DNA of 64,000 nucleotides from JBDTNL01 sp039933785 (GCA_039933785.1 JBDTNL010000010.1:1-64000), one strand, 5' to 3'; shown: positions 24,714 to 33,355, counted from the stretch's first letter. Notes: a model not told the origin generated them from the letters alone. Numbers and translations are program-made.

Positions 24714-25647
24714 TACCTTGGCGCCCCTGCGGAATCGACTGGTCGATTCGTTCGGGTGCGCGCTCACCGTGGATGTCGAGGAGTGGTACCACACCTGCAT
24801 GGTGCCCGACTACGTCGATCCGGCGCGCCGCCCGGTGCTCACCGATGAGCTCGATCGCTTGCTGCCAGAGCTGCTCGAGCTCCTGGATCGGGTGTCCGCG
24901 AAGGCCACGTTCTTCATCCTCGGGGAGGTGGCGGCGCGCGTGCCCAAGCGGGTGCGCGAGATCGTCGCCGCGGGGCACGAGGTCGGCAGTCACTCCTATC
25001 TCCATTTGCGCAGCGAGTGGCAAAAGCTAGGCCGGTGGCGGCGCGACGTCGAGGCGAGCAAGGCGCTGCTCGAGGACATCTCGGGAGCTCCGGTCCTCGG
25101 TTTTCGGGCCCCGGAGTGGTCCTTACGACGCGTCGAGAACCCGCGACTCGAGGAGCTCGCGGCTCTGGGCTTCGTCTACGACAGCTCGCTCACCCCGAGC
25201 CTCGGTTCCGGAGATCGACGCAACCCCCTCTGGGCGTCTCGCCTGGCGTGGCCCTCGGGGAACGAGTTGTTCGAGTTTCCGCCGCTCACGTATGCCGGTC
25301 GGCTCCGCCTCCCAGCCGCCGGCTGGACGGCTCGCCGTTTGGCGCCGCGCACCATCGTGGCCGCGGCTGAGGCGCACCGCAGTCGGGGCGGACTCCCGGT
25401 GTTGGTCGTCCATCCGTGGGAATTGTCCGAGCGACCGACTCCGGGAGTGCTCACCGGCCTGGCGCGCTTCGTCCATGAAACCGGGCGCGACGGATTTCGC
25501 TCCCGGTTCGAGGACATCATTCGCGGCCTTGCCTGTCAGACCATGACGGCTGCCGCCGGCACGCTGGTGACCAACGCCAGATTCAGGAAGGGTCTGCCGC
25601 CGACCTTGGAGATGCCGCGCGGCACGTTCACCCTCGGCCCCGACTGA
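24703..25647 (+). CDS. Polysaccharide deacetylase family protein (NodB fold)
   Basis: Predicted carbohydrate esterase 4 family enzyme removing N-acetyl or similar groups from a glycan or glycolipid, 314 aa. The catalytic region shows TVDVEEWYH (Asp24) and the metal pair His97/His101 in GSHSYLH, then GFRAPEWS. The VDVEEWYH type and C-terminal region recall the DUF3473/PEP-CTERM-locus deacetylases. No signal peptide is visible, which fits a substrate met inside the cell. Overlap with the glycosyltransferase suggests coupled translation and a shared substrate. Confidence 0.85.
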   Translation: MTPDTLAPLRNRLVDSFGCALTVDVEEWYHTCMVPDYVDPARRPVLTDELDRLLPELLELLDRVSAKATFFILGEVAARVPKRVREIVAAGHEVGSHSYLHLRSEWQKLGRWRRDVEASKALLEDISGAPVLGFRAPEWSLRRVENPRLEELAALGFVYDSSLTPSLGSGDRRNPLWASRLAWPSGNELFEFPPLTYAGRLRLPAAGWTARRLAPRTIVAAAEAHRSRGGLPVLVVHPWELSERPTPGVLTGLARFVHETGRDGFRSRFEDIIRGLACQTMTAAAGTLVTNARFRKGLPPTLEMPRGTFTLGPD

Positions 25648-25671
25648 GACCAGGTGATACGGTTCGCGCCC

Positions 25672-26409
25672 ATGCGCCACGAGGTCCAGGGAAGGGTCGC
25701 GCTGGTAACCGGCGCGGGAGGCGGGATCGGCGCCGCGACCGCTCGCGCGCTGGCCCGCGACGGCTGCCGCGTCGCTATCACCTACGTCCAACAGCGGGAA
25801 CGTGCCGACGCCCTGGCGGCCGAAATCGGCGGTTTCGCGTTTGCCTGCGACCTCCGTTCGTCCGAACAGGTCGCCGCGCTGGTGGCGCAGACCGAGCGCC
25901 AGCTCGGCGCCGTCCAGATCCTGGTTCACAATGCAGGCCTTATTCGGGACGCGCTGCTGCCGTTTCTTCCCGAGGAAGATTGGGACGCAGTCCAAGACGT
26001 CAACCTCAAGGGCCCGTACCGTCTGACCAAGGCCTTGATCAAGGGAATGCTCGCTCGCCGGTGGGGCAGGGTGATCTCGGTCGCGAGCAACAGCGGCGTC
26101 ACCGGGCAGATGGGGCAGACGCACTACAGCGCCGCGAAGGCGGGGCTCATCGCGTTCACCAAGGCGTTGGCGAAGGAGGTTGCCTCCTACGGCGTGACCG
26201 CCAACGCTGTGGCACCCGGGTTCATCGACACCGACATGCTGGCTGGGGTGCCCGAAAAGAAAATGACGGAGTTCGTGAAGTCGATTCCCCTTGGACGCCT
26301 GGGCCGTGCCGAGGAAGTCGGCGAGCTCATCGCTTTCCTGGCCTCGGACGCCGGCGCCTACATCACGGGGCAGACGGTGCGCGTCGACGGCGGGCTGATC
26401 ATGGCCTGA
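25672..26409 (+). CDS. 3-oxoacyl-ACP reductase-like SDR enzyme
   Basis: NADPH-dependent short-chain dehydrogenase closest in look to FabG, which reduces 3-oxoacyl-ACP. From ATG 25672 the cofactor loop TGAGGGIG is at residues 13-20, NAG follows (VHNAGLIRD), and the catalytic set is Ser (in SNSGVTGQ), Tyr152 and Lys156 (HYSAAK). The C-terminal ITGQTVRVDGG is typical of FabG. A GTG at 25654 is an alternative start. It lies directly before an acyl carrier protein and a hotdog protein, supporting an acyl-ACP substrate. Confidence 0.85.
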   Translation: MRHEVQGRVALVTGAGGGIGAATARALARDGCRVAITYVQQRERADALAAEIGGFAFACDLRSSEQVAALVAQTERQLGAVQILVHNAGLIRDALLPFLPEEDWDAVQDVNLKGPYRLTKALIKGMLARRWGRVISVASNSGVTGQMGQTHYSAAKAGLIAFTKALAKEVASYGVTANAVAPGFIDTDMLAGVPEKKMTEFVKSIPLGRLGRAEEVGELIAFLASDAGAYITGQTVRVDGGLIMA

Positions 26410-26437
26410 GAAGGGCCCCTTCCACTCCGATGGTAGG

Positions 26438-26749
26438 ATGCCTCCAATGGTAGAGATTGCCGCAGCAGTTGACCTCAGGGACCGCATCAAACGTCTGATC
26501 GTGGACCGCCTCAAGCTCGAAATGGCTCCCGAAGCTATCGCGAGCTCGGCACCCTTGTTCGGCGCCGGTTTGGGCCTAGATTCGATCGACGCGTTGGAGC
26601 TCGTGCTCGGCATCGAGCAGGAGTTCGGGATCAAGATCGAGGACCAGAAGGTCGGCGCCGAGGCCTTGGCTTCGGTCGATTCGCTGGCCGAGTTCGTCGC
26701 CTCCAAGCAGGCCGACCTGCGGAGCTCGACGGCCACGGTACGGGATTGA
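26438..26749 (+). CDS. Acyl carrier protein
   Basis: Small acidic carrier protein, 103 aa, with the phosphopantetheine serine in GLDSIDALE (Ser49 from ATG 26438; an ATG at 26447 is equally possible). The helical arrangement around it and the helix III part (ASVDSLAEFVAS) fit the family. It is longer than the ~78-aa fatty-acid ACP and is not beside fabF/fabD, so it is probably a specialised carrier for this cluster. Its stop overlaps the TTG of the next gene. Confidence 0.88.
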   Translation: MPPMVEIAAAVDLRDRIKRLIVDRLKLEMAPEAIASSAPLFGAGLGLDSIDALELVLGIEQEFGIKIEDQKVGAEALASVDSLAEFVASKQADLRSSTATVRD

Positions 26750-27132
26750 TCGCGGACGGCGTCGCCGCCGTGTTGCCTCACAAATATCCCTTCAAGTTCG
26801 TGGACGGCGGCGGGCCGTCGGGTGTGACGGTGTTGCTGAGCGCTAGCTCGCCGTGGTTCCGCGGGGAGCCCTCGCTCCCCCTGACCTTGGCGATCGAGAT
26901 TCTCGCGCAGGCGTCGCACGTGTTGCTCGGGGGCGGGGATGCGGTCCTTTTGGCGGGTGTCGAAGGGGCGGAGCTCTTGCGGCCCATTCAGGTCGGCGAC
27001 GATCTGCTGGCGACGGCAGAGCTCGCGGGCCGATTCGGGACGATGCTCCGCGTTAACGCGCGGCTCCAATGCCAAGGCGAGGTCGCGGCCAAGGCGATCT
27101 TGATTCTGGTGGGCACCGCGCCCCCCGCGTAG
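26746..27132 (+). CDS. Hotdog-fold 3-hydroxyacyl-ACP dehydratase-like protein, probable active-site change
   Basis: FabZ/ApeP-like single hotdog protein, 128 aa, starting at TTG 26746 within the ACP stop. The N-terminal LPHKYPFKFVD is a clear FabZ-type signature. The central helix IEILAQA keeps Glu51 and the AQ pair, but the GHFPG loop that carries the catalytic histidine reads WFRGEPSLP, with Glu at position 41. Either the chemistry differs or the protein only binds acyl-ACP. The C-terminus is a normal hotdog strand set. Function is inferred from fold and neighbours. Confidence 0.72.
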   Translation: MIADGVAAVLPHKYPFKFVDGGGPSGVTVLLSASSPWFRGEPSLPLTLAIEILAQASHVLLGGGDAVLLAGVEGAELLRPIQVGDDLLATAELAGRFGTMLRVNARLQCQGEVAAKAILILVGTAPPA

Positions 27133-27161
27133 ATCAGCTAGTCGGCTGAAGGATTTAGAGT

Positions 27162-27248
27162 TGGTGCGAAAGGGGGGACTCGAACCCCCACGGCCTTTCG
27201 GTCACAGGCTTCTGAGACCTGCGCGTCTACCAGTTCCGCCACTTTCGC
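27162..27248 (-). tRNA. tRNA-Leu (anticodon CAG)
   Basis: An 87-nt class II tRNA with acceptor stem GCGAAAG/CTTTCGC, the D-arm motif GGTAGACGC, anticodon stem CAGGT/GCCTG and loop CTCAGAA (anticodon CAG, reading CUG). It has a variable arm and a T-arm with GGTTCGAGTCC. The 3' CCA is encoded. It resembles the E. coli tRNA-Leu(CAG) in the first 25 bases. CUG is a common leucine codon in this GC-rich window. Confidence 0.97.
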
Positions 27249-27258
27249 AAGCCGACGG

Positions 27259-27287
27259 ATCATAGGAATAGTTCATCATGGTGTCAA
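27259..27287 (-). promoter_or_regulatory. Sigma-70 promoter of tRNA-Leu
   Basis: On the minus strand, -35 TTGACA (27287-27282), a 17-base spacer and -10 TATGAT (27264-27259). The predicted start falls a few bases before the tRNA 5' end at 27248. The match is nearly ideal. The -35 box lies inside the first codons of the divergent rnr gene (start 27278). Confidence 0.8.
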
Positions 27288-29605
27288 ACAAGAAGCCCTC
27301 CGCAACACTTCCCGGCAATACCGGCGTGGCCGAATCGCGCGTGCTTGCGCAGCTCGCGGCGCGTGCGGCCCGGGGCGCTACGCTCGAGGATCTGGCGACC
27401 ATCCCGGGTCTCGCCGAGGAGAGCCGCGACCTGGAAACGGCTCTCGAGAGCCTGCAGAAGCAAGGCCTCGCCGTCGAATGGGCCGGTCGCTGGTATGCGG
27501 TGCGGTTAACCGAGTGGCTAGTCGGCACGATCGAGCTGCTCGACGGTGGCGACGCGCTGGTGCGCACAGGCGAGCGTCGCGAGGCGAGCTACTGGATTGG
27601 CCAGCGCCAGCTGAAGCATGCGGTCGACCGCGACCTGGTCCTGATCAAGCGGCTGAAAGGGCGCGGTGTCGAACGCGGCGTCGCACGAACTGCATCACGC
27701 GGTTCGGCTCGAGGTGAACAGCTTCCTGAGGCCGCGGTGGTCAAGGTGCTGTCGAGCCGCTACCAACATGCGGTCGGAACCGTCGAGTTGCGTGATGGAC
27801 GAGCGTTCCTGGTGCCGTACGACTCCAAGTTGACGCTCGAAATCGAGGTGCTGGAGGCCGGAGAGCTCGGAGCCGACGACTGGATAGTGGTGGCTTTACA
27901 ACCCGCCGACCCCCGGATCAAAGGCCGACGAGCCAACATCGTGGAGCGCCTGGGTGCGCTCGAGCAACCGGGCACCGACGTGCGCGTTGTGTTGCGCCAC
28001 TACGAGATCCCCGAGCCGTTCCCACCGGCGGTCGAGGAGAGTGCGGTCGGCTTACCGGCGGATCCGGCTCCAGAGCACTGGGCCGGTCGCTTGGACCTGC
28101 GGGCGGCGACGGTGGTGACAATCGACGGCGAGACCGCCCGCGATTTCGACGACGCCTTGTCGATCGATCGCCTGCCTGGCGGCGGTTGGCGGCTCGGCGT
28201 GCACATCGCCGACGTGGCCCACTACGTCCAGGAAGGCAGCGCCCTCGATCTCGAGGCCTACCGGCGCGGCACCAGCGTGTACTACCCGGAGCGCGCTGTC
28301 CCGATGTTGCCGGAAGGGATCTCGAACGGCCTGTGCTCTCTGCGACCGCAAGTCCCCCGCCTGGCGATGACCGCGATGCTCGAGCTCGACGCCGCCGGCG
28401 AGGTGGTCACGCGGACCTTCGCCGAGTCGGTCATTCGCAGCACGCGACGCCTGACCTATACCGAGGTGCGCCGATTGCTGGATGAGCCCACCGCAGCCGA
28501 CGCCGCCGAGTATGGCGACGTGCTGGTGCGGCTTAAGGTGATGCGCGAGTTGATGCAGGTTCTGCTGCGGCGCCGCAACGAGCGTGGATCGATCGACTTC
28601 GATCTCCCCGAGGGCGACGTCATCCTCGACACCGACGGCAACACAGTGGGCATTCGCGCCAGCGAGCGCAACGTCGCCCATCGGATCGTCGAGGAGTTCA
28701 TGATCGCTGCCAACGAAGCGGTGGCGTTCACTCTCGAGACTAGTGACTGTCCGGCGCTCTACCGCGTGCACGATTCGCCGCTGCCGCTTCGCCTCGAGGA
28801 ATTGCGTGAGGTGCTGCGGTCGCTGGGCCACGATCTGCCGGGCGAGTTGGAGACCCTTCACCCCTCGGCGTTTCAGAAGGTGCTCCGAGAGGTCGCCGGT
28901 CGGCCGGAGGAGGGCTTCATTACAGCCTTGGTCCTACGCTCCGTCCAGCGCGCCGTCTACACCCCCGAGTGCCGCGGTCACTACGCGCTGGCAGCGCGCT
29001 ATTACACGCACTTCACCTCTCCGATTCGTCGCTACCCGGATTTGGTCGTGCATCGCCGCTTGAAAGCGCTTCTCCGCGGCACGGCGGAGAAGGATGCGGA
29101 GCGCTCCTTGCTGATCGAGCGCTTGCCGGTGATCGGCGAGCACTGTAGCGACACCGAGCGACGCGCAGAGCAATCGGAGCGCGATCTGTTGCAATGGAAG
29201 AAGGTGCGCTTCCTGGCGGCGCGAGTAGGGGAGACGTTCCCCGGCCGAGTGACGGGCGTGCAGGCCTTCGGTCTTTTCGTGCAGCTCGACGATTGGTATG
29301 TCGACGGTTTGGTGCCGATTCGCACACTGGCCGATGACTTCTACATTCACCAGGCCGAGAACCACGCCCTGGTGGGGCAGGAGAATGGGCAGACCTTTCA
29401 GCTCGCGCAGCAGGTGCGCGTGGTGCTGGCCGGCGTGGACACGCGGCGGCGCGGCCTGCAGCTGAAGATCGAAGGGATGCCGGAGCCGCGGCGGTCGAGG
29501 CCGGAGGCCGGCGGCTTGGGAGCGGGGGAAGCGCGGGGCCCGCGAAACCGGGCCGGCGCGCCGCCGTCCACCAAGCGCAAGACGCGCTACGATCGCAAAC
29601 GATGA
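27278..29605 (+). CDS. rnr: Ribonuclease R
   Basis: Processive 3'-5' exoribonuclease that degrades structured RNA. At 775 aa it has an N-terminal helix-turn-helix-like segment, cold-shock domains and the RNB domain with the metal-binding DFDDALS at about residues 290-296. A C-terminal S1 domain begins near residue 651 (GRVTGVQAFGLFVQL). A basic low-complexity tail ends the protein. The last four bases overlap der (ATGA). No separate promoter is visible; the divergent tRNA-Leu promoter occupies its first codons. Confidence 0.94.
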   Translation: MVSNKKPSATLPGNTGVAESRVLAQLAARAARGATLEDLATIPGLAEESRDLETALESLQKQGLAVEWAGRWYAVRLTEWLVGTIELLDGGDALVRTGERREASYWIGQRQLKHAVDRDLVLIKRLKGRGVERGVARTASRGSARGEQLPEAAVVKVLSSRYQHAVGTVELRDGRAFLVPYDSKLTLEIEVLEAGELGADDWIVVALQPADPRIKGRRANIVERLGALEQPGTDVRVVLRHYEIPEPFPPAVEESAVGLPADPAPEHWAGRLDLRAATVVTIDGETARDFDDALSIDRLPGGGWRLGVHIADVAHYVQEGSALDLEAYRRGTSVYYPERAVPMLPEGISNGLCSLRPQVPRLAMTAMLELDAAGEVVTRTFAESVIRSTRRLTYTEVRRLLDEPTAADAAEYGDVLVRLKVMRELMQVLLRRRNERGSIDFDLPEGDVILDTDGNTVGIRASERNVAHRIVEEFMIAANEAVAFTLETSDCPALYRVHDSPLPLRLEELREVLRSLGHDLPGELETLHPSAFQKVLREVAGRPEEGFITALVLRSVQRAVYTPECRGHYALAARYYTHFTSPIRRYPDLVVHRRLKALLRGTAEKDAERSLLIERLPVIGEHCSDTERRAEQSERDLLQWKKVRFLAARVGETFPGRVTGVQAFGLFVQLDDWYVDGLVPIRTLADDFYIHQAENHALVGQENGQTFQLAQQVRVVLAGVDTRRRGLQLKIEGMPEPRRSRPEAGGLGAGEARGPRNRAGAPPSTKRKTRYDRKR

Positions 29606-30900
29606 GCGTCACTCCCGTAGTCGCGATCGTTGGCCGTCCCAACGTCGGCAAGTCGACGCTGTTCAATCGACTGGTCGGGCGCAAGCAATCCATCGTGCAC
29701 GATCAGCCCGGGGTTACGCGAGACCGCATCGTGGGTGACGCATCGCTCGGCGAGGGGCGGGCGTTTCAGGTCATCGACACCGGCGGGCTGGTGCCTGGGG
29801 ACGATCCCCTGGGGCTCTCGCTGCAAGTCGATATCGCGATCGACGAGAGCGATCTCTTGCTCTTTCTGGTCGACGGCAAGCAGGGCATCACGGCTGCCGA
29901 CGAACAGGTCTGGGCCTCGCTCAGGCCACGCAACAAGCCGACTTTCCTGGTGGTGAACAAGGCCGACACACGAGCTGCGGTGGCGAATTTCGGCGAGTTC
30001 TACGCGCTCGGCATCAAGACCCAGATTCTGGTCTCGGCCGAGCATGGAACGGGCATCGCCGAGCTGCGCGAAGCGATGGCGAGCGCGCTGCCCGAAGCCA
30101 CTCGACCGGAGGTGGGAAACGCGCCGGCGATCGCGATCGTGGGCCGTCCCAACGTCGGCAAGTCGTCCTTGCTAAACCGTATCTCGGGCAGTCAGCGGTC
30201 GATCGTCTCGCCGACCGCCGGCACGACTCGCGACCCGGTGGATTCGCTGGTCGAACACGACGGTAAGTCCTATCTACTGATCGATACGGCGGGTATTCGC
30301 CGGCGCAGCAAGACCAGCGGCGAGCCCGAGGAGCTGGCGGTGCTTCTCGCGCGCCGTCAAGCCGAACGGGCGGAAATCTGTATCCTCATGGTCGACGCGA
30401 CCGACGGCATCCTCGCCTCCGACCTGACCATCGCCGGAATGTTGTGGGAGCTCGGCAAGGCCGCGGTCGTCGCGGTCAACAAATGGGATCTGCTGGACGA
30501 GACACGGCGCGAGAAGCTTGACTTCTCCTATCCGAGATTGGCGGAAATCCTGGCCAACCCGGAACGGGTGAACATTTCAGCCTCGAGCGGGCGTTCGGTG
30601 GAGAAGCTCTTTCCGGCGATCGATCGAACCCTCGAAGGGTACCGGCGGACCCTGGGCACCGGAGAGGTCAATCGCCTGTTCGAGGATGCCCTGCTTCGGC
30701 ATCGGCCCCCGTCGGAGAAGGGCAAGGCCTGGAAGCTCTTCTACGCCACGCAGGTGTCGAGCGGCCCGCCGACCTTCATGCTGTTCGCCAATCGCACCCT
30801 AAGCCGCCAGCACAGCTATCGGCGCTATCTCGAGAACGTGCTGCGCGACAATCTGGTGCTGCCCGGAGTGCCCATCCGATTGGTCATTCGACAGCGCTGA
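29602..30900 (+). CDS. der: Ribosome-assembly GTPase Der
   Basis: Double GTPase needed for 50S subunit maturation, 432 aa. The first G domain has GRPNVGKS at residues 11-18, DTGG and NKAD at about 119. The second has GRPNVGKS at about 181-188, DTAGIRRR and NKWD at about 293. The C-terminal KH-like domain follows (ATQVSSGPPTFMLFAN). Both G domains are intact. It overlaps rnr by four bases. Confidence 0.96.
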   Translation: MSVTPVVAIVGRPNVGKSTLFNRLVGRKQSIVHDQPGVTRDRIVGDASLGEGRAFQVIDTGGLVPGDDPLGLSLQVDIAIDESDLLLFLVDGKQGITAADEQVWASLRPRNKPTFLVVNKADTRAAVANFGEFYALGIKTQILVSAEHGTGIAELREAMASALPEATRPEVGNAPAIAIVGRPNVGKSSLLNRISGSQRSIVSPTAGTTRDPVDSLVEHDGKSYLLIDTAGIRRRSKTSGEPEELAVLLARRQAERAEICILMVDATDGILASDLTIAGMLWELGKAAVVAVNKWDLLDETRREKLDFSYPRLAEILANPERVNISASSGRSVEKLFPAIDRTLEGYRRTLGTGEVNRLFEDALLRHRPPSEKGKAWKLFYATQVSSGPPTFMLFANRTLSRQHSYRRYLENVLRDNLVLPGVPIRLVIRQR

Positions 30901-30920
30901 GCTTCCGCCTAATTTCCGTC

Positions 30921-30950
30921 TTGCCGCGCAGTCGGTCCTGCGCCTATACT
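30921..30950 (+). promoter_or_regulatory. Sigma-70 promoter of the IHF-type gene
   Basis: -35 TTGCCG (30921-30926), an 18-base spacer and -10 TATACT (30945-30950). This predicts a 5' untranslated region of about 65 bases before the ATG at 31024. The AAGGA at 31006-31010 is the only ribosome-binding-like site and is 13 bases from the start, a rather long spacing. Confidence 0.6.
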
Positions 30951-31023
30951 TCATGCACTACTTTGTAGGTTTTACTTGAATGTTTGAGGGTGAAGACGGT
31001 CTCCCAAGGATGGCCTCCCTGCG

Positions 31024-31362
31024 ATGGCAAGTGCTGGCAAGGAAAAGGGTAAGCGTGGTTCCGGCAAGACCAAGGCCCACCTCGTCGAGGTGGTGTACGA
31101 CCGTCATGGCGGCCTGACCAAAAGCGAGGCGAGCGAGATCGTGGAGGCGATTTTCACCACCGTGAAGTCCTCACTGGCCGAGGGTAGAACGGTACGGATC
31201 AAGAACTTCGGCACCTTCCAGGTCACCAAGCGCCCGGGGCGAACCGGAGTGAATCCGGTGAGCGGCGAGAAGATGTTCATCCCGGCTCACAAGGGCTTGT
31301 CCTTCCGGCCGGCGCGCAACCTCAAGCACAAAGTCGAACCCGCCGGACGTAAGAAGGGCTGA
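31024..31362 (+). CDS. HU/IHF family DNA-binding protein, IHF-alpha-like
   Basis: Small DNA-bending nucleoid protein, 112 aa. The core matches the family: SEIVEAIFTTVKSSLAEG, the strand IKNFGTFQVTKRPGRTGVNP with the intercalating proline, and FIPAHKGLSFRPARNLK. A basic N-terminal extension (about 20 residues rich in Lys and Gly) precedes the fold and adds DNA contacts at most. Its stop overlaps the following MerR-type gene, the order seen for ihfA and its MerR neighbour in other bacteria. Confidence 0.9.
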   Translation: MASAGKEKGKRGSGKTKAHLVEVVYDRHGGLTKSEASEIVEAIFTTVKSSLAEGRTVRIKNFGTFQVTKRPGRTGVNPVSGEKMFIPAHKGLSFRPARNLKHKVEPAGRKKG

Positions 31363-31835
31363 TGCAGCGTTCGGCCAAGCTCTACTACAAGATCGGCGAG
31401 GCCTGCAAAGAGCTCGATATCCAGCCGTACGTCCTGCGCTACTGGGAGACTGAGTTTCCCAGTCTGAGCCCGAGCAAGAGCAAGTCCGGGCAACGCGTCT
31501 ACACCGACGGCGAAATCGAAGTCATCCGCCGGATCAAGCAGCTGCTCTACGACGAGGGCTACACGATCGCGGGCGCCAAGAAGAAGCTCGAGGGCGAGCT
31601 CGCCGGGATCCTCGAGCCGCTCGAGAACGCCGCGGCGCAAGCGCCAACCACGGGAGCCACCGTGGCCAAGCGCACTCGTTCGCGCTCGGGAGGCGGCACC
31701 GAAAACATGGCGCTGCCACTCGGAAATCCGTCGATCGCCAAGGCCTCGCGCGCCTGGCGGGACTCCGCGGAGCGCGCCCTGAACGAGGCGCGCGAAATCC
31801 TCGCCTTGTTGGACCGTCCTCGCCGCAAGAAGTAG
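31362..31835 (+). CDS. MerR family transcriptional regulator
   Basis: Regulator with an N-terminal winged helix (KIGEACKELDIQPYVLRYWETEFP, the MerR signature, at residues 10-33). Then GQRVYTDGEIEVIRRIKQLLYDEGYTIAG and a dimerisation helix follow. The C-terminal half is low-complexity and then helical (AKASRAWRDSAERALNEAREIL), without effector-binding cysteines. It overlaps the IHF-type stop (TGATG). Target genes are unknown. It belongs to the small MerR-type proteins found beside ihfA. Confidence 0.88.
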   Translation: MQRSAKLYYKIGEACKELDIQPYVLRYWETEFPSLSPSKSKSGQRVYTDGEIEVIRRIKQLLYDEGYTIAGAKKKLEGELAGILEPLENAAAQAPTTGATVAKRTRSRSGGGTENMALPLGNPSIAKASRAWRDSAERALNEAREILALLDRPRRKK

Positions 31836-31849
31836 TCCCGCCCACCCTC

Positions 31850-33164
31850 ATGGCGGCCGCGACGCCTCAGGCGCCTTCGCCTTCGACAGCGAGCTCCATC
31901 CCGGGATTCATCCGCCGCCTGGGTGCCTTCGACGCCACCATGCTGGTGATGGGCGGCATCATTGGCTCTGGCATCTTCGCCAATCCCCACGAGGTGGCTC
32001 TCGAGGTTTCGACTCCCGCGCTGATCCTCGGCGCCTGGATCGTTGGCGGTGTCGTTGCCTTGCTCGGTGCTCTGGTCTACGCCGAACTGGTGGCACGCCG
32101 CCCTGAGGTGGGCGGCCAATACGCCTACTTGCGCGAGGCCTTCCATCCGTCGGTCGCGTTTCTCTACGGCTGGGCTCTGCTCCTGGTCACGCAGACCGGC
32201 GGGATGGCGGCGGTGGCGGTGATCTTCGCGCGATTCTTCCGCAGCCTCACTGGGGTGGCCTGGCCCGAGTGGACCATCGCGTTGACCGCCCTCCTACTCC
32301 TCACCGCGATCAATTGCCTGGGCGTGCGCGCGGGCAGCACGGTGCAGAGCGTCTTGATGGTGATGAAGATCGGCGCCGTGGTGGCGCTCATCGCGTGCGG
32401 TCTTTGGTGGGCGCCCGCGGCGGCGCCGGCTCCGCATGTCGAAGGGCCCACTGGCCTCGCGCTGCTGACGGCCTTCGGCGCGGCTCTCGCTCCCGTGCTG
32501 TTCGCTTACGGCGGCTGGCAGACCGCGGGTTTCGTGTCCGGCGAGCTCAAGGATCCGCGGCGCGACATGCCGCGCGCGCTGCTTCTCGGAGTGGGTGGAG
32601 TGATCGTGCTGTATCTGGCGGTGAACTTCGTCTGCCTCCGCGTTCTCGGCGTGGCCGGGCTCCACCAGTCGAGCACTCCGGCCTCCGACGTGATGAGGGC
32701 CGCTTTTGGTCCGCTCGGGGCGCGTTGGATCGAAGTTGGAATCACCATCTCGACGCTCGGCTTCTTGAGCCAGGGCATGCTGACCGCGCCCCGTGTGTAT
32801 TACGCGATGGCGCGCGACGGGATGTTCTTCAAGAAGGTCGGAGAGTTGCACTCGCGATCGCACGTGCCGGTCGTCGCGACCGTGGTGCAGGGCGTGATGG
32901 CGATGGTGATCGCGGGGTGGGGTAGGTACTCCCAGATCCTCGCCTCGTCGCGATGCGGCCGCGCCCAACGCCGCGGTGCGGGGCTTCCGGGCCCCAGGCC
33001 ATCCATGGACAACGGGTTTGTTTGCAGCTTCGTGTCTGCTGTTCGTGGCCAACATCCTGTACGAGAAACCGGTCGAAGCCGGGATCGGCCTGTTGATTGT
33101 GGTCGCCGGGTTGCCGGTGTACGCCTTCTGGCGCTGGCGCGGCCGTTGGCGTGAAACGGATTGA
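31850..33164 (+). pseudogene. Amino acid permease (APC family), internal deletion with frameshift
   Basis: Begins as a normal APC-superfamily transporter (LGAFDATMLVMGGIIGSGIF, a typical first helix) and continues in frame to about 32930 (VIAGWGRYSQIL). After that the frame reads into arginine-rich, non-membrane sequence ending at 33154. The family C-terminus (AVRGFRAPGHPWTTGLFAAS, then a helix and GLPVYAFWRW) is present in another frame, ending at 33164. Comparison with family layout suggests about 25 residues (one helix) are missing at the junction. It is probably inactive unless this is an assembly error. Confidence 0.75.
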
Positions 33165-33248
33165 AGTGGGGGGCATTTGTTCAAACTGCAGCCCGTCTGA
33201 CCCTCCAGTCGCCAGTCTCGCCTGACAGGAGAAGGCGGATGTCTCGTG

Positions 33249-33302
33249 TGAGCCTCGAAAGCTCAGTGGCACGATCCGTGCGTTGTTCCCAAGCACCGGT
33301 GC
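33249..33302 (+). other. Possible structured leader upstream of the small lipoprotein gene
   Basis: Three short perfect stems follow one another: TGAGC/GCTCA with a 7-base loop (33249-33265), GCAC/GTGC with a 5-base loop (33269-33281) and the self-complementary GCACCGGTGC (33293-33302). They sit in the 191-base gap between the permease remnant and the ATG at 33356. I match it to no riboswitch class, and chance pairing in GC-rich DNA is possible. Confidence 0.25.
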
Positions 33303-33355
33303 ATGGAGCATCGCGCTTCGTGTTCCAAACCACGCTTGCCGACAAGGAGTACCCA

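Noticed and set aside
25123..27075. A 650-codon open frame on the minus strand across the deacetylase-reductase-ACP region
   Set aside because: It lies antisense to four genes with clear family motifs and has no recognisable domain; GC-rich codon use leaves long shadow frames.
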